Shown here one piece after another: positions 22,351 to 33,451 of a stretch of DNA of 37,201 nt. A model generated the notes under the pieces. That model worked only from the letters and a program-made list of their open reading frames with translations. It had not been told where the DNA came from and ran no database searches. The translations under genes were made by a program, and so were the position numbers. Origin of the DNA: Priapulus caudatus (lineage: Eukaryota; Priapulida; Priapulimorpha; Priapulimorphida; Priapulidae); assembly GCF_000485595.1 (NCBI RefSeq), contig NW_014577532.1:70731-107931 (forward strand), written 5' to 3'. The stretch's first letter is position 1, and every line of letters begins with the position of its first letter.

Positions 22351-22683
22351 TATATAGCGTTCACACGTAGCTAAAATCCAGTTTCGTGCGCGTAGAAAAC
22401 TCAGTTTCGTACGTACGCAGGACAAATTTTTCGTCGTGTGAACGACCACGTATAGCTATACTCAGTTCGAAACGAATAGGGGCCTATAGCTATACTGACG
22501 AAAAGGTGCGTTTCGTACGTACTTCGTACACGTACGCGTTTCGTACGCGTATAGCGGACGTGTAAACAACCGGCTGTTGCTATACGCGTATAACTGGGCG
22601 GAGCAACATGCGCAGATTACGAAATATAAGCTCACTGTGCGACTTGTCGTCGAGGTTATACGGCGATACGTTTAGTCCAAATT
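22351..22683. mobile_element. Possible non-autonomous transposon splitting the satellite
   Basis: GTGGCAGCGCGTCT stands just before (22337-22350) and just at the end (22684-22697) of this segment. Inside, GCGTTCACACG (22357-22367) is complementary to CGTGTGAACG (22435-22444) and nearly so to CGTGTAAAC (22559-22567). TATAGCTATA palindromes occur twice near 22453 and 22488, and CGTACG-rich sequence lies between. The 14-bp flank is either a duplicated target or simply satellite. Confidence 0.5.
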
Positions 22684-23480
22684 GTGGCAGCGCGTCTCAC
22701 GCACGCCGCGTGGTGGCAGCACGTCACGCCGCGTGGTGGCAGCACGTCACGCCGCGTGGTGGCAGCACGTCACGCCGCGTGGTGGCAGCACTCACTGGGA
22801 CCGCGTTGGTGGCAGCACGTCATCGCCGCGTGGTGGCGAAGCATCGTCACGGGCCGCGTGGTGGCAGCACGTCACCCGCGTGTGTGCAGCACGTCACTTC
22901 TTGAGTTGTTTTCACCGATGCTTTCTTCCGCGCTGTGCAGCACGTTCACTTGCCGCGTGTGTAGCACGTGACCTTACGTCCGCGTTGGGCACGCGACGTC
23001 ACCCCGCGTGGTGGCAGCACTGCACGCGCAGTCCGCGTGGTGGCGTAGGATCGACTTATTACGAAGAAGTGCCAAAGCCGTCCCGTGGTGGCAGCAACGC
23101 ACGCCCGCTGTGAAAGCACGTCAGCGCCCGCGTGTGGCAGCACGTCACGCGGAAGAGGACCGGCAGGGCGGTACGTGAGGCGAGGCGCGCGTGGTGCAGC
23201 ACGTCCACGCCGCGTGGTGGCAGCAAAACGTCACGGCCGCGGGTGCAGCAGTCACGTCGCCTGGTGGCGCAGCAACGTCACGCGACTAGGAGCCGCGTGG
23301 TGGCAAGTCACGTTACGACCGCACGTGTGGCAAGCACGTCCCCGCGCCGCCTGGTGCAGCCACGTCACGGGGACCCGCTGGTGCTAGTCACGTTTACGCA
23401 TCCGCGTTGTGGCAGCACGTTACGCGCGCGTGGTGGCAGCACGTTACGCCGCGTGGTGCAGCAGTCACGCCCCGCGTGGT
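22684..23480. repeat. GC-rich 23-bp satellite array
   Basis: Unit GCCGCGTGGTGGCAGCACGT plus CAC, with exact 23-bp spacing at 22705, 22728, 22751 and 22774, then increasingly irregular to about 23480, with scattered relics to about 23660. Each unit carries TGACGTG on the minus strand and a CACGCCGCGTG near-hairpin. Frames of about 90-145 codons across it, on both strands, come from the repeat. Confidence 0.92.
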
Positions 23481-24474
23481 GCCGTGCGGAGCACGTTCGT
23501 GAGCGCGGCAGAAGGGGAGCCGCGAGTGGCAGCATGTCACGAGCTTCAAAAGCGGCCTTTTAAAAAAACCGCGTGTGGACACGCATCTGTCATCGCTACG
23601 TTTTTTCCGCGTGGTTGGCACGCCACATCTTAACAAGCACGGGGCTCGCGTCGAGCACTGCAGCATGGCTCACGCCTGCCGATAATCTCACGCGAGCGTC
23701 ACGGAGAAGAGGTACCGATCTATCTCAATTCTAGTTATATTGCAGTTGGCCAGAGAAGCTCAACCACCGATTACAGATAATTTATCCGAGATGGCCTGAT
23801 TGTATAACGAACTCGCGATGTCGGCAGTCTATCGTCCTCTATATGCACACACCCGCGTGTGAGCAGGCACGTCTTACGCACGGTCGGCTGCTTGTCTCGG
23901 CACTGATGTGCGCGAGAGTACAAGATACACGATCATTGTGTCGATCTGAATCAGAGCACGCTCTACGCAAGTGCAGTCACTGGAGACGAGGCATTTCGTT
24001 CGGCGCATTCATACACAAACAGCTATCACGCCTAAGAATGTGTCACCCTCCCGAGCTGAGTCACCTTTACATACACGCCATCTATAGCGCACCGCACATC
24101 TATAGACCGCGTGTTAGATAGCGCGGGATTAATAATACCAATGGGATAATTAAGTTAATTCTTGCGGACATTAGTTTGAGTGGTATGTCATTTTTCTCGT
24201 GTCCTAGCAAGTTCGACTTCAATCGGTCATGACGATATGGCAACGTCTACGTATTACCTTCGATTGATGTCGGCCTACATATGTTTTAATATAGAAATGC
24301 GGCAGCGAACGAAAGGAAGACGTACAGTGTTTGAGTAATTGTCACATAGTGAAGCACCCAATTAGATCCCTCAGAATGAGGGCCTATGATTATTAGCATG
24401 GTAGAAAATTGAATGGACAAACTATCAGACGCAAATTTGCTAAAGTTTGGTCAATAACTTTACTCCACAGTGAA
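23481..24474. other. Relic satellite then no supported feature
   Basis: To about 23660 there are scattered GCGTGG and GCAGCA relics. Beyond that, mixed sequence with no recognisable gene. Confidence 0.45.
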
Positions 24475-24790
24475 GAACACACACTACAAACACACACACA
24501 ACGAAAATCATCACACACTTGTATTATTTTTTTATTTATACTACGAAGATTGCTTCAAATATTTTACAGCCACACACATCACACACCGCCACGCTGCCGC
24601 GCGCCGCACAACCGCATCGCACATCGCTCGCACCACGTATCTACACGCATACACACAATCACACACACACACACAGAGTTCACACACCCACACACACTCA
24701 CACACACAAACATCTGGACATCACATGAATCATTCAGTTAACCCCACACACACACACACACAACACACACACCACACACACAAAGAGAAG
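24475..24790. repeat. Interrupted (CA)n tracts
   Basis: CA runs near 24478-24500, 24560-24590, 24650-24715 and 24746-24785, separated by short unique segments. The stop-free frames are artefacts. Confidence 0.85.
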
Positions 24791-24832
24791 AGAGGGGGAG
24801 ATAGTGGAAAGATCATCGTTCAAGGTTTTTCA
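24791..24832 (+). repeat. Interspersed repeat, copy B
   Basis: Second copy of the 42-base segment at 21239-21280, 40 of 42 identical, again directly after a CA tract, and followed by a GTGCGT tract. Confidence 0.75.
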
Positions 24833-24834
24833 TA

Positions 24835-24930
24835 CGTGTGTGTGCGTACGTGCATGCATGCGTGCGTGTGCCTGTGTGCGTGCGTGTCTGTGCTCATGCG
24901 TGCGTGCGTGTATGTACGTGTCTGTGTAAA
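24835..24930. repeat. GTGCG/GCATGC-rich low complexity
   Basis: GTGTGCGTACGTGCATGCAT-type sequence following copy B. Confidence 0.8.
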
Positions 24931-25374
24931 ATTCGACGACTCGTGCATGATTACATTAACTAGCCATGCGGATCTCTCGCTGTCCTAATTCGTGCGACCT
25001 ATATCAAAGTAAGCGCATTATACCGGAGGCATAGAGCCAGTGATGCACGTAAACATAATTATTTGCTCCTCTTTCCATGGGCTATTCTTCCCGAGTAAAT
25101 ACCTCAAAGCCATCAAAAGGTAAAATGTCCTGCCGGTTAGCGCCTAGCATCTGCAGCACTAAGGATCGACACGTGTGATGTCTCTAGATATTCAATCGTA
25201 AGCGGAATATCGCTTTATTTGTAATGATTCCATCGTGAATGTCTCGTACGCACACCCCGTCATTTTGCATGCATACTACGATGTCAACGGTATCGATTTT
25301 TATCATTGATGACATGGATAGTCGCACGCATTGCAATGCAAGCAATGCGATGCAATAAATAGCAGTGCAAAAAG
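24931..25374. other. No supported feature
   Basis: Mixed sequence. GCAATGC motifs accumulate at 25330-25365 just ahead of a tandem repeat. Confidence 0.45.
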
Positions 25375-25461
25375 GCAATACGAAAATAGCAATGCGACCA
25401 ATAATTAATAGCAATACGAAAATAGCAATGCGACCAATAATTAATAGCAATCAGAAAAATA
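25375..25461. repeat. 36-bp tandem repeat, two copies plus a partial
   Basis: GCAATACGAAAATAGCAATG with a GCGACCAATAATTAATA continuation occurs at 25375-25410 and identically at 25411-25446, with a partial third copy. Each unit contains a CCAAT motif. The minus-strand frame repeats LLIIGRIAIFV, an artefact of the period. Confidence 0.9.
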
Positions 25462-26361
25462 ACCGAGCTTGGACTACAATGAATATTTGTTGCATTACGT
25501 TTCTGATTACAATTGTTTTACTAGATATTATAACGGTAAGTTCGCGAATTTTAACAATTTTTTTAAAACTGTTTACCGATACGACTAATATCTAAGTAAA
25601 AGTAAAAATGGTAAAACTATAAAGCTACAGAAAATAGCCATATTAAAATATTCTGACATCGCATAACTTGGTTGATTGTACTGCAATAAAATGTTGTTAC
25701 TGGAAACCGACCCTTGATTTTTTACAAAGGTTGATTTTGACGGTAGCTACACGCTACACACAGACAAAAAAAAAATTTGGACGGAAATTTTTGCGGCGTA
25801 TTTCCACCTGGCACATTTGACGCTGTTGTAAATACGCCTCCCATTTGCGCATAATTGCATAGATCCGTGTTGTGTGAGCTCATTAAAATGATTGCGCTGA
25901 TACAAATGTGTCTTGCTAATAACGAAAGAACGGTGTGACTAAACCAACACGGTGCATTACGCCGGCAGATGTGCTAAGTACACACGGCTATAGAGTGGTC
26001 GATGGTAGGCGGTCACATATAGTGAAGGTTGCATGCGTGTATTTGTGGCGAAACATCTCCAGCGAAAATAAAGTTCGCTGCTACACGATTATTCATAAGA
26101 TATATTAGAGTGATCGTGCTAGAGCGATCGAGATAAATTTGCTATAATCAGTCTAGAATAAAGTGTTTGAGGTTAAGATTTTAGAATTCAACAGCAATAC
26201 TTGATTTTCTGTGTTTATTTATCGGTGTACATCTGAAATACAGCACATAACATTACGAAATCGGGTTTCGCTTTCAGTATTCGATGTTCTCCTGCTGAGA
26301 GATGGGCCTAAATTAACTGCAATAAACGGTTTTGCTAGGGTTAGAAGACGATTAATACTGT
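25462..26361. other. No supported feature
   Basis: AT-rich, no recognisable gene or RNA. Confidence 0.5.
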
Positions 26362-26389
26362 CCAATGACCAATGACCAATGACCAATGA
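26362..26389 (+). repeat. (CCAATGA)4 heptamer array
   Basis: Four exact CCAATGA units give four CCAAT boxes in 28 bases. It sits about 60 bases before a long CA-rich region. Could bind NF-Y or simply be a short repeat. Confidence 0.9.
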
Positions 26390-26452
26390 ACTGTATAGAC
26401 AATCAGTCGCACAGCCTCGTCGGGCTAGGCCTAAATCCTCAGTGTACACACG

Positions 26453-26547
26453 TGCTTACACACGTGCACCAGCGCACACAAACGCGCGCATGCACACGCA
26501 CACGCACACATTCACACACACACACACACACCACACACACACACACA

Positions 26548-26589
<42 letters not shown>

Positions 26590-26612
26590 CACACATACAC
26601 ATATATATACAA

Positions 26613-26662
<50 letters not shown>

Positions 26663-26761
26663 AGAACATAACATCCACGCGCGCGCGCTTTCACGCACAT
26701 GAAAGCATTCTCGCTCCCTACGCTCACGCGCACGCACGCACTAGCGTATGGAAGGGAGATA

Positions 26762-26811
<50 letters not shown>

Positions 26812-26890
26812 ACACACACCACACACACACACATCACACACACACACCCACATACCACACACACACACACCCACATACACACACACACCA

Positions 26891-26937
<47 letters not shown>

Positions 26938-26943
26938 ACACGA

Positions 26944-27009
<66 letters not shown>

Positions 27010-27080
27010 CACACACACACACACACACACGCACACACACACACACACACACACGGCGCGCGCGCGCGCGCACACACACA
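26453..27080. repeat. Long compound (CA)n region ending in (CG)n
   Basis: About 600 bases of CA with CCA, ACAT and CG interruptions, split by unique sequence at 26660-26760. Ends in a CGCG run at 27056-27070. Long frames reading as His/Thr or Cys/Val are repeat artefacts. Confidence 0.95.
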
Positions 27081-27091
27081 AAAACCTACCT

Positions 27092-27214
27092 ATTTTAATC
27101 GCGATTAAAAAACACTGTTCTGATTGGCTAGAATTTAATCGCGCTATAAAATCTATTTAATCGCGCGATTAAAAACCACTGTTCTGATTGGCTGGAATTC
27201 AATCGCGCTTAAAA
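27092..27214. repeat. 64-bp dimer with palindromes and inverted CCAAT
   Basis: CACTGTTCTGATTGGCT occurs at 27113 and 27177, a 64-base offset. Ahead of each is a perfect palindrome, TTTAATCGCGATTAAA (27094-27109) and TTTAATCGCGCGATTAAA (27156-27173). Each unit ends in a related AAT(T/C)(T/C)AATCGCGCT sequence, so the ends of a unit are inverted to each other. The first unit also contains TATAAAAT. Likely a tandem MITE fragment. Confidence 0.8.
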
Positions 27215-27240
27215 TACATTTACGCATCGCACTATGCACT

Positions 27241-27560
27241 CGCGCCCGTACGCTCACGCACACGCACGCACACGCACGCACTCGCGCCCGTACGCTCACG
27301 CACACGCACGCACACGCACGCACTCGCGCCCGTACGCTCACGCACACGCACGCACTCGCGCCCGTACGCTCACGCACGCGCACGCACTCGCTCCCGTACG
27401 CTCACGTACGCGCACGCACTCGCGCCCGTACGCTCACGTACGCGCACGTACTCGCGCCCGTGCCTTCACGCACACGCACGCACTAGCGCGCGTACGCTCA
27501 CGCACACGCACGCACTCACGCCCGTGCCCTCACCCACACGCACGCACTAGCGCGCGTACG
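27241..27560. repeat. CACG-rich minisatellite, 42- then 32-bp units
   Basis: CGCGCCCGTACGCTCACG starts at 27241, 27283 and 27325 (42-base spacing) and then at 27357, 27389, 27421, 27453 and 27485 (32-base spacing). The plus strand has no stops in any frame, hence the long frames reading as Arg/Thr/His. Confidence 0.9.
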
Positions 27561-28318
27561 CACTCGCCCATGCACACGAATAGCACAAACGTTCAAGTAT
27601 ACTTGGATACATATACTCACGCGAAAGCAAGCTCTCACACGCAGTCGCAGCGCAGGACCACACAGCTACTACACACATGCGCACCGCACATCGTCGCTAT
27701 ATCATATTAGTTTGCAGTAGCTCAGTTACGCACCATCCTTCGGCAAACTATTTGTAGTGAGCGCGATAGGGCTTACAGCATCCATCCATCATCGATGCAT
27801 CCGGGTATGACGGCCAATAGTCGTGATATGCGCCCCGTTTAACACGCACACTCTCTTACATTAGGAAAAGCAGCCGACGGGTTTCGTTGGCGCCTTTTTG
27901 CCCCTCGGGGAATTATACATTGATGTAATGTACTGCCGGAATGAGGTCTACAGCGATAGACAGTAAATTTACGCTAGGGCGGTGTTAGTCCCACTGCTGT
28001 GGTCGGGAGATAGCAGGGATCTGAAGGAAGAGCGCTGTGCAGATTATTGCATACAACTGGATTTTAGGCAGTTAGCATGCGGTTAGCAGGCTACAAACCC
28101 CAAACGGGTTCTCAATTGGCACACATGCCTTCAGAAAATAAGGGTATTAATAATAATATTGCTGTAGTCCGAGCTATAGTGAGCATATATTCTGCTAATG
28201 TAGTGTGTTTTGGAAGCTTCACGTTGCCTCCGTAAATATTTCACGCGCCCTTGGGTAAGCAAAGGAACAATTTTCGAGAACGAATTTCTTTTTAATGTGT
28301 ATTATTACCGCCAATCAG

Positions 28319-28319
<1 letters not shown>
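27561..28319. other. No supported feature
   Basis: Mixed sequence. No recognisable gene. Confidence 0.5.
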
Positions 28320-28356
<37 letters not shown>

Positions 28357-28360
28357 ATAT
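28320..28360. repeat. (TA)n microsatellite
   Basis: AT run of about 32 bases then ATTATTAT. Confidence 0.95.
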
Positions 28361-30117
28361 AAGATATGCGGAACCTTTCAAAGTAAGGCTCGCAATAGCA
28401 GATACAGCCTACTTTCGAGCGTATTACAAAGTTTTGCGAAACAAATAAAGCTCATACATGAAATCGAACTCTTATAGTACCTCACACTACGTCAAAGCGT
28501 TCATTATTTCAAACAACTTTGCACGACAACGAAAAACTTCTCTACGTGCAGACATACAAGCAATCCGTGCGAAGATTTAAAAACAGTAGCACGAACGGTT
28601 TCACTGCGCCTCGGCTAAACTCTTCAATCAGAAAGGTTTTATGCGCTACCATTTTATCTTGGTTTGAGTCTGAAACAGTAGTAATGACTTCCGTACCGGT
28701 TTACATTCACTGTGAATCTAATAGTTTGTAAGAGACATCAGCTACGGCGTGACTGAAGTGTGAATAATAAACGAATTCTCACGAATTTACAATACACATC
28801 CACAGTGACAATATCGACGGGCTCATCCGCCGTCTCCTTCCCATAGAGTTTACACAGCTGCGCAATTTATTTATGATTAGGAATATGAATAAGATAAACG
28901 ATGGACGCGCTGCACGACCAGCTGCTACAATTCGTATTTACATTTTCATTGCGAGGGCCTTTACTGTGACGGTCGGATAACCATTTCCAATTTACTACGT
29001 TTGAGGTTTTTCGCAGGATAATTACATTCCAGTCCGCTAGCACTTCAATTATGTTTTCATCCATAAAGCTTCCAAATAAACCCAGCAATAACTTTAGCTC
29101 GTGTACTCTTCCGTAGTGTCGAGTGTCATTCGGAGAGATGTTTTTTCAATTTGTGAGGTAAGGAAGTAGGGCATAGCAAGACGACTATACCTATATGGTC
29201 TGTATAATCGAGACCCAGACATGATAATCTCATCCTCTTGGACTTGTCTTTAATCGGCGGTCACGATGACGGCCTTTCATTGAATAGTAGATTATGCCAT
29301 TAGTCGTAATCTCATAATATAAGACTTCGTGCCTGCCAATGGGAACGACGTCTTTACGCAAGTCGCGAGTAGCCAACTCGGAAGATCATATCAAGATGGG
29401 AAATGCCCCCGGTTATGCTACAGCCGAACAGTTATACGGCTCAACGGTTCCCGCTAGGTGGCTCTAATATCGCGGCATTAGAGTGCCCCTTGTCCGCACG
29501 TTTACTATACGTCACTGATAACCAGCACTAACGAGGAAAATGCGATTGAGCTCTCGGGCCGAAGAGTGGCTTCAGCCACGAGAAAAGTGTCAACGTGTCA
29601 ACAAGATGATGTGTTTTCAATAATTCGCCTCTGCGCCATCATTTCACCAGCGCGATTACGTTACGGGTAAAGTAACGCGGAGAAAAGAAGCACAAAAGAA
29701 TCTGCTGAATGAAATAAATATAATGCGTCCGAATCTGCCCAGCCTTTCAGTAACATCGCCGTTAAATCGAGAGTTGAATATCGTATATGGTTATCCGTAT
29801 GAATTAGAAGCAACTCTGGCGCATAGCCTGGGAAATAGTAAGGGGAAGCTGATAACAGCTGCGCTTACTATACGCTCATTTGGTTTTAAATGCCCCGTAG
29901 ATTATGTCAGTTGATGATTCAGCCCCGATAACAGAGATCAGACAGTGGAGGAAAATCGGAAAAAAGAAGGGGTGTACGATGTCATCTACTTAATAGGAAA
30001 CATGTATTCGTTAATATCTCGTTGGGATTATGGCTAATGAACTCGCGTTGCCGTGCGTAACTGATCCTAGATTGATTATCGCTGTAAAATGCCGGGGTTA
30101 ATAGTTATGTAGGTTGG
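28361..30117. other. No supported feature
   Basis: About 1.75 kb of non-repetitive, AT-moderate sequence. Short frames only. Confidence 0.45.
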
Positions 30118-30142
30118 GCTACGATAAGATCGCTATCGTAGC
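30118..30142 (+). other. Small stem-loop
   Basis: GCTACGATA and TATCGTAGC pair perfectly around a 7-base loop. Size is compatible with chance. Confidence 0.4.
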
Positions 30143-31840
30143 GAAGCTCTAAATTTAATTAAAATTGATTAAGGAGCGTGTAAACAGACGAAGGCGTAAT
30201 GTTAACACAATTAGTTAAGTCCCTGCTGTATTGTCACAAGACAATTAATGGTAATGAGTTTGTAACGAGGATGATGACGTTACCCGGTTCAATGTAGATT
30301 TGTTGTAGATAAATAAGGAAAACTCCAAAGTCCAAGCAGTTGTGTTCAGCAAATAATATTATTGTTTCTCAACCCACATGCGCGCACAGAGGCACGCAGA
30401 AGCGTGACTCCGCACACTCTCGTTCTATTTCTCTCTCAACCAAGAACCTTCCATTTATACATTTCTAGCTAACAAAGAAAGATTCTTATAACAAAAAAAG
30501 TCGCGCGCGCGCAGAGAACCACACCCGCTGCACACATGCACAACAACTCTCTCTCAACCGTTTCTCATCTCCATCATCCATACTACATCAAACGCGCTGC
30601 CGCCGACTAACCCATTATGCAACGACCGTCGCGACATTTCCAATCACCCAACTACTATTTGTAATAATTGCAAACCACACTTTACAAGTTTAATACTTTA
30701 TAAGATGCCTTGTTCGTCGTTTGTTTTGCTTTTAAATCGGATCAAGGCTTCAGAGGCTGGTAAAACTTTCAACATTTTCGGATGTCACGTTCCCTTTGTC
30801 AGATATGCCTTCTTTCACCACACAAGCTAATCATATAGTCCTCGGGTCTCGAATGTTCCATACAGAAACATAGCCCGTTACAATTACTGTCGCGAAACAT
30901 ATCACCTGAACAGAGTGTCGCATCAATACTGACAATAATTCGGAGTATGCTCTCATGTTCAAAATACATGTCGTTCTTTAGGCCTTCACTTCTCTGAACA
31001 ACCTTCTACGGCCTTTTACGGGTAATACATTTGCCGTGTACGGGGCAACGCAATGACCATTGTATATTAGCCTATATCAGCATAGTAAAATGCTCGATGC
31101 AATTATCGGGTTCTTTTGTGCGTTGCGCCAACTAGTATACAACTTCATCCAAATATTCGTCTGGTAACTTTAATATCTATGACGTCTCTTGTGCGTGTGC
31201 GTGAGGGCGCGAGGGCGTGTGTACGTATACGTGCGTATGTGTCGTCTGTGTGCACGTTTAGGGGGGCGGTTTCACTGTCGATATGCAATAACTTGCATTA
31301 TTTGTCTTGCGGAGAATAGCGGGTTGGGCTATGTCTGGCAATCTAAGTGATTCACTGCGATCTATGTGAACGCGGAATAACATCGTCCCACTAACCCGAG
31401 TTGCAGATAAATAACGAAGTGCGAGTGCGATATAACAAAGTGCGATACACATCTCTCATCCTTTGTCGTTTTCTCCCTTTGAAGTTTGTACGGTAGCCTT
31501 CGATGCTAGCTAATTATGCGAACTGCAATCCACGATGGGAGCTCATTGTAACGTTTCTGCAGTGGGAGAGTACACTTTCTCGAGCGCGAGCACTGAGATC
31601 CGCTTAACAAGAATTGAAATGGCCATAAACGGGACATGTTGATCCCGTATACGCGCGTGCTTCGCTTACTCCGGGATAGTGATGCGGATTCTACCACGGT
31701 GAGACAACAGTAGGCAGTACCCGTGACGATGCTGAACTCATCTCTCTCGAATGCATTTAGGGCACGCCAGTGTGACGAAAACGACACACGAACGCTACAC
31801 GACTTCTTCATATCTATCTGCGATTTCCAGCGCACTGCCT
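30143..31840. other. No supported gene
   Basis: Includes a pyrimidine-rich stretch at 30410-30640 with CTCTC runs that could be an old repeat. The 109-codon minus frame at 31506-31835 has no recognisable domain. Confidence 0.4.
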
Positions 31841-31885
31841 AATAATAATAATAATAATAACAATAATAATAATAATAATAATAAT
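31841..31885. repeat. (AAT)n microsatellite
   Basis: AAT run with one AAC interruption, abutting a foldback element. Confidence 0.95.
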
Positions 31886-32079
31886 CCTGGGGCCCGTTGT
31901 CAAAAACAAAATTTGTTTTAACATTAGTCTTAACATTAACAATTTCTCCTAGACCGTCAACGTCACTTTGTTTCGTATTGTTATGAGGAAATCTGCTACG
32001 ATTTCTCATTCTCATAACTTCGCAGCGTTTCTGTCAACGGTCTAAGAAAAAAAGTTAATGTTAAGACTAATGTTAAGAC
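31886..32079. mobile_element. Foldback element, possibly truncated on the right
   Basis: Outer arms 31918-31957 and 32037-32076 match as reverse complements at 36 of 40 positions, including TTAACATTAGTCTTAACATT. Weaker inner pairing (TGTTATGAG with its complement) continues to a centre near 31993-31999. The sequence before the left arm, CCTGGGGCCCGTTGTCAAAA, looks like a transposon end but has no counterpart beyond the right arm, so the right end may be lost. Family unassigned. Confidence 0.7.
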
Positions 32080-33431
32080 CATGTCAGCTGTCGACGCGCT
32101 CGTCTATCTACTCATCAACGGATGAAATATGACGCAGACTCAGTGACGTCAGTGTTTAGACGTGTTCGTCTGCTTCGTGTTGGCTTCTATCGCGCGTACG
32201 TCGACGCTTCCGTCGCTGCGATGTAGAGATAAGCGAGAAACGTTGTTTCTGTTCGAAGCGTCTCCATGGTTACGCGAACAACCCTGAACAGCTAGGAAAC
32301 ACAAAACGGACTGTTTCCTTATGCACGCAGACGTGATAGGTATCACAGGGCTGCGTTAACCGCACGGAAAACAGCTTGCTCTCTAATGCTGCTGTCGGGG
32401 TAGGCGGACAACACCTCTCGCATTGACAAGCGGCGGAAAGTCACACGGGAAATTTCCACTTCTCGTGATTGCCGCTGGCCTTGATATAGCGAGAGCGCGG
32501 CTCCTGACATGCACCCAACGCACGACTAACGACACTCAATGTATACAAAAGGATTGAAACGTAGCACTTAGACGCGGCGCGCGTCGCCTCGACGTGGCTT
32601 TTACTGCTGAATGTCGATTCGCTTGCGATCGGTATCTAACCATACTGTGCTTGCAAACTAGGTTGAGTGTCCCTATGTGTGCTGACAGGGCGTGCGAGTG
32701 ATCGTACACAGCCAGCAACAATAGAAGATGTCGCAGATGCACAGTAGTCGTTCGCACATATCACCGCGAGTATAGCGCGTGGGCCGTAACTCTTCCGACG
32801 CGATACAACGAGGGCTGGCGAAGTGCAATAAACCTTGGGATGAAATCAGCAGGGGCAACAAACCGGCTAAGCACCTTACGTTGAGTCGCGTGCACCTGTG
32901 AAGAGACGGATCGTGCGTAAGAGGATACTACGTGCGCGAAAAATGACCACGTGTACTGATCCCGTAAATGGCGCGCATGTCGAACTGATACTGAACTATT
33001 ATTAACTACCAGTGATACTTTATTGTTTACATGAAAACAATACGTGAAATGCGCGCGGGGATGTGAGAATTACTCTACAACCTAGCGCGCGTAAACAGTG
33101 AGCGTGCTGCACGACCCGTGCACGTAAATAAACCCTGGCCAACACAATGTAAGGTTCACTACCACTGGCCAAAAGTAAGCTCCACCCACTTCTTATCCAT
33201 TTTTGGTATGCCAACGCTGCTACTGGAGCAGGAACCTGTGCTAACCTGTGCGTCCGAACATCCCACGCACGTTTCTTGCATGCCAACTAAAGTTTGGCTG
33301 TACAGGCCCATTCTCTGCTTTTATCATTATGTTAGCAAGCATACATTAAGACAATGATACGCTCCGGATAGTTACCGAGTCACAGTGTGTTCACATGTAC
33401 GCGATCGTCAGAGACCATGGGGGTATTCTTA
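32080..33431. other. No supported gene
   Basis: CpG-moderate sequence, several frames of 60-90 codons on both strands, none recognisable. Confidence 0.4.
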
Positions 33432-33451
33432 CCCCCCCCCCCAAAAAAAAA
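33432..33451 (+). repeat. Poly-C then poly-A
   Basis: Eleven C followed by nine A. Possibly a homopolymer artefact. Confidence 0.85.

Noticed and set aside
22608-23633. Frames of up to 143 codons in the 23-bp GC-rich satellite
   Set aside because: GC-rich, stop-poor tandem units, open on both strands; no conserved domain.
26386-27160. Frames of 150-240 codons in CA repeats (also near 6.7, 21.1, 24.5 and 36.0 kb)
   Set aside because: CA/GT repeats have no stop codon on either strand; the peptides are His/Thr or Cys/Val runs.
27188-27710. 158-codon plus-strand frame rich in Arg/Thr/His
   Set aside because: Produced by a stop-free CACG minisatellite with 42- and 32-bp units.
30118-30142. Terminator-like stem-loop
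   Set aside because: Nine-base stem without a T-run, in a eukaryotic context; compatible with chance.
30360-30660. LTR-like or retroelement end
   Set aside because: Pyrimidine-rich, but no matching second LTR, primer-binding site or polyprotein fragment is seen.
31506-31835. 109-codon minus-strand frame
   Set aside because: No recognisable domain, splice or promoter support; length within chance expectation.
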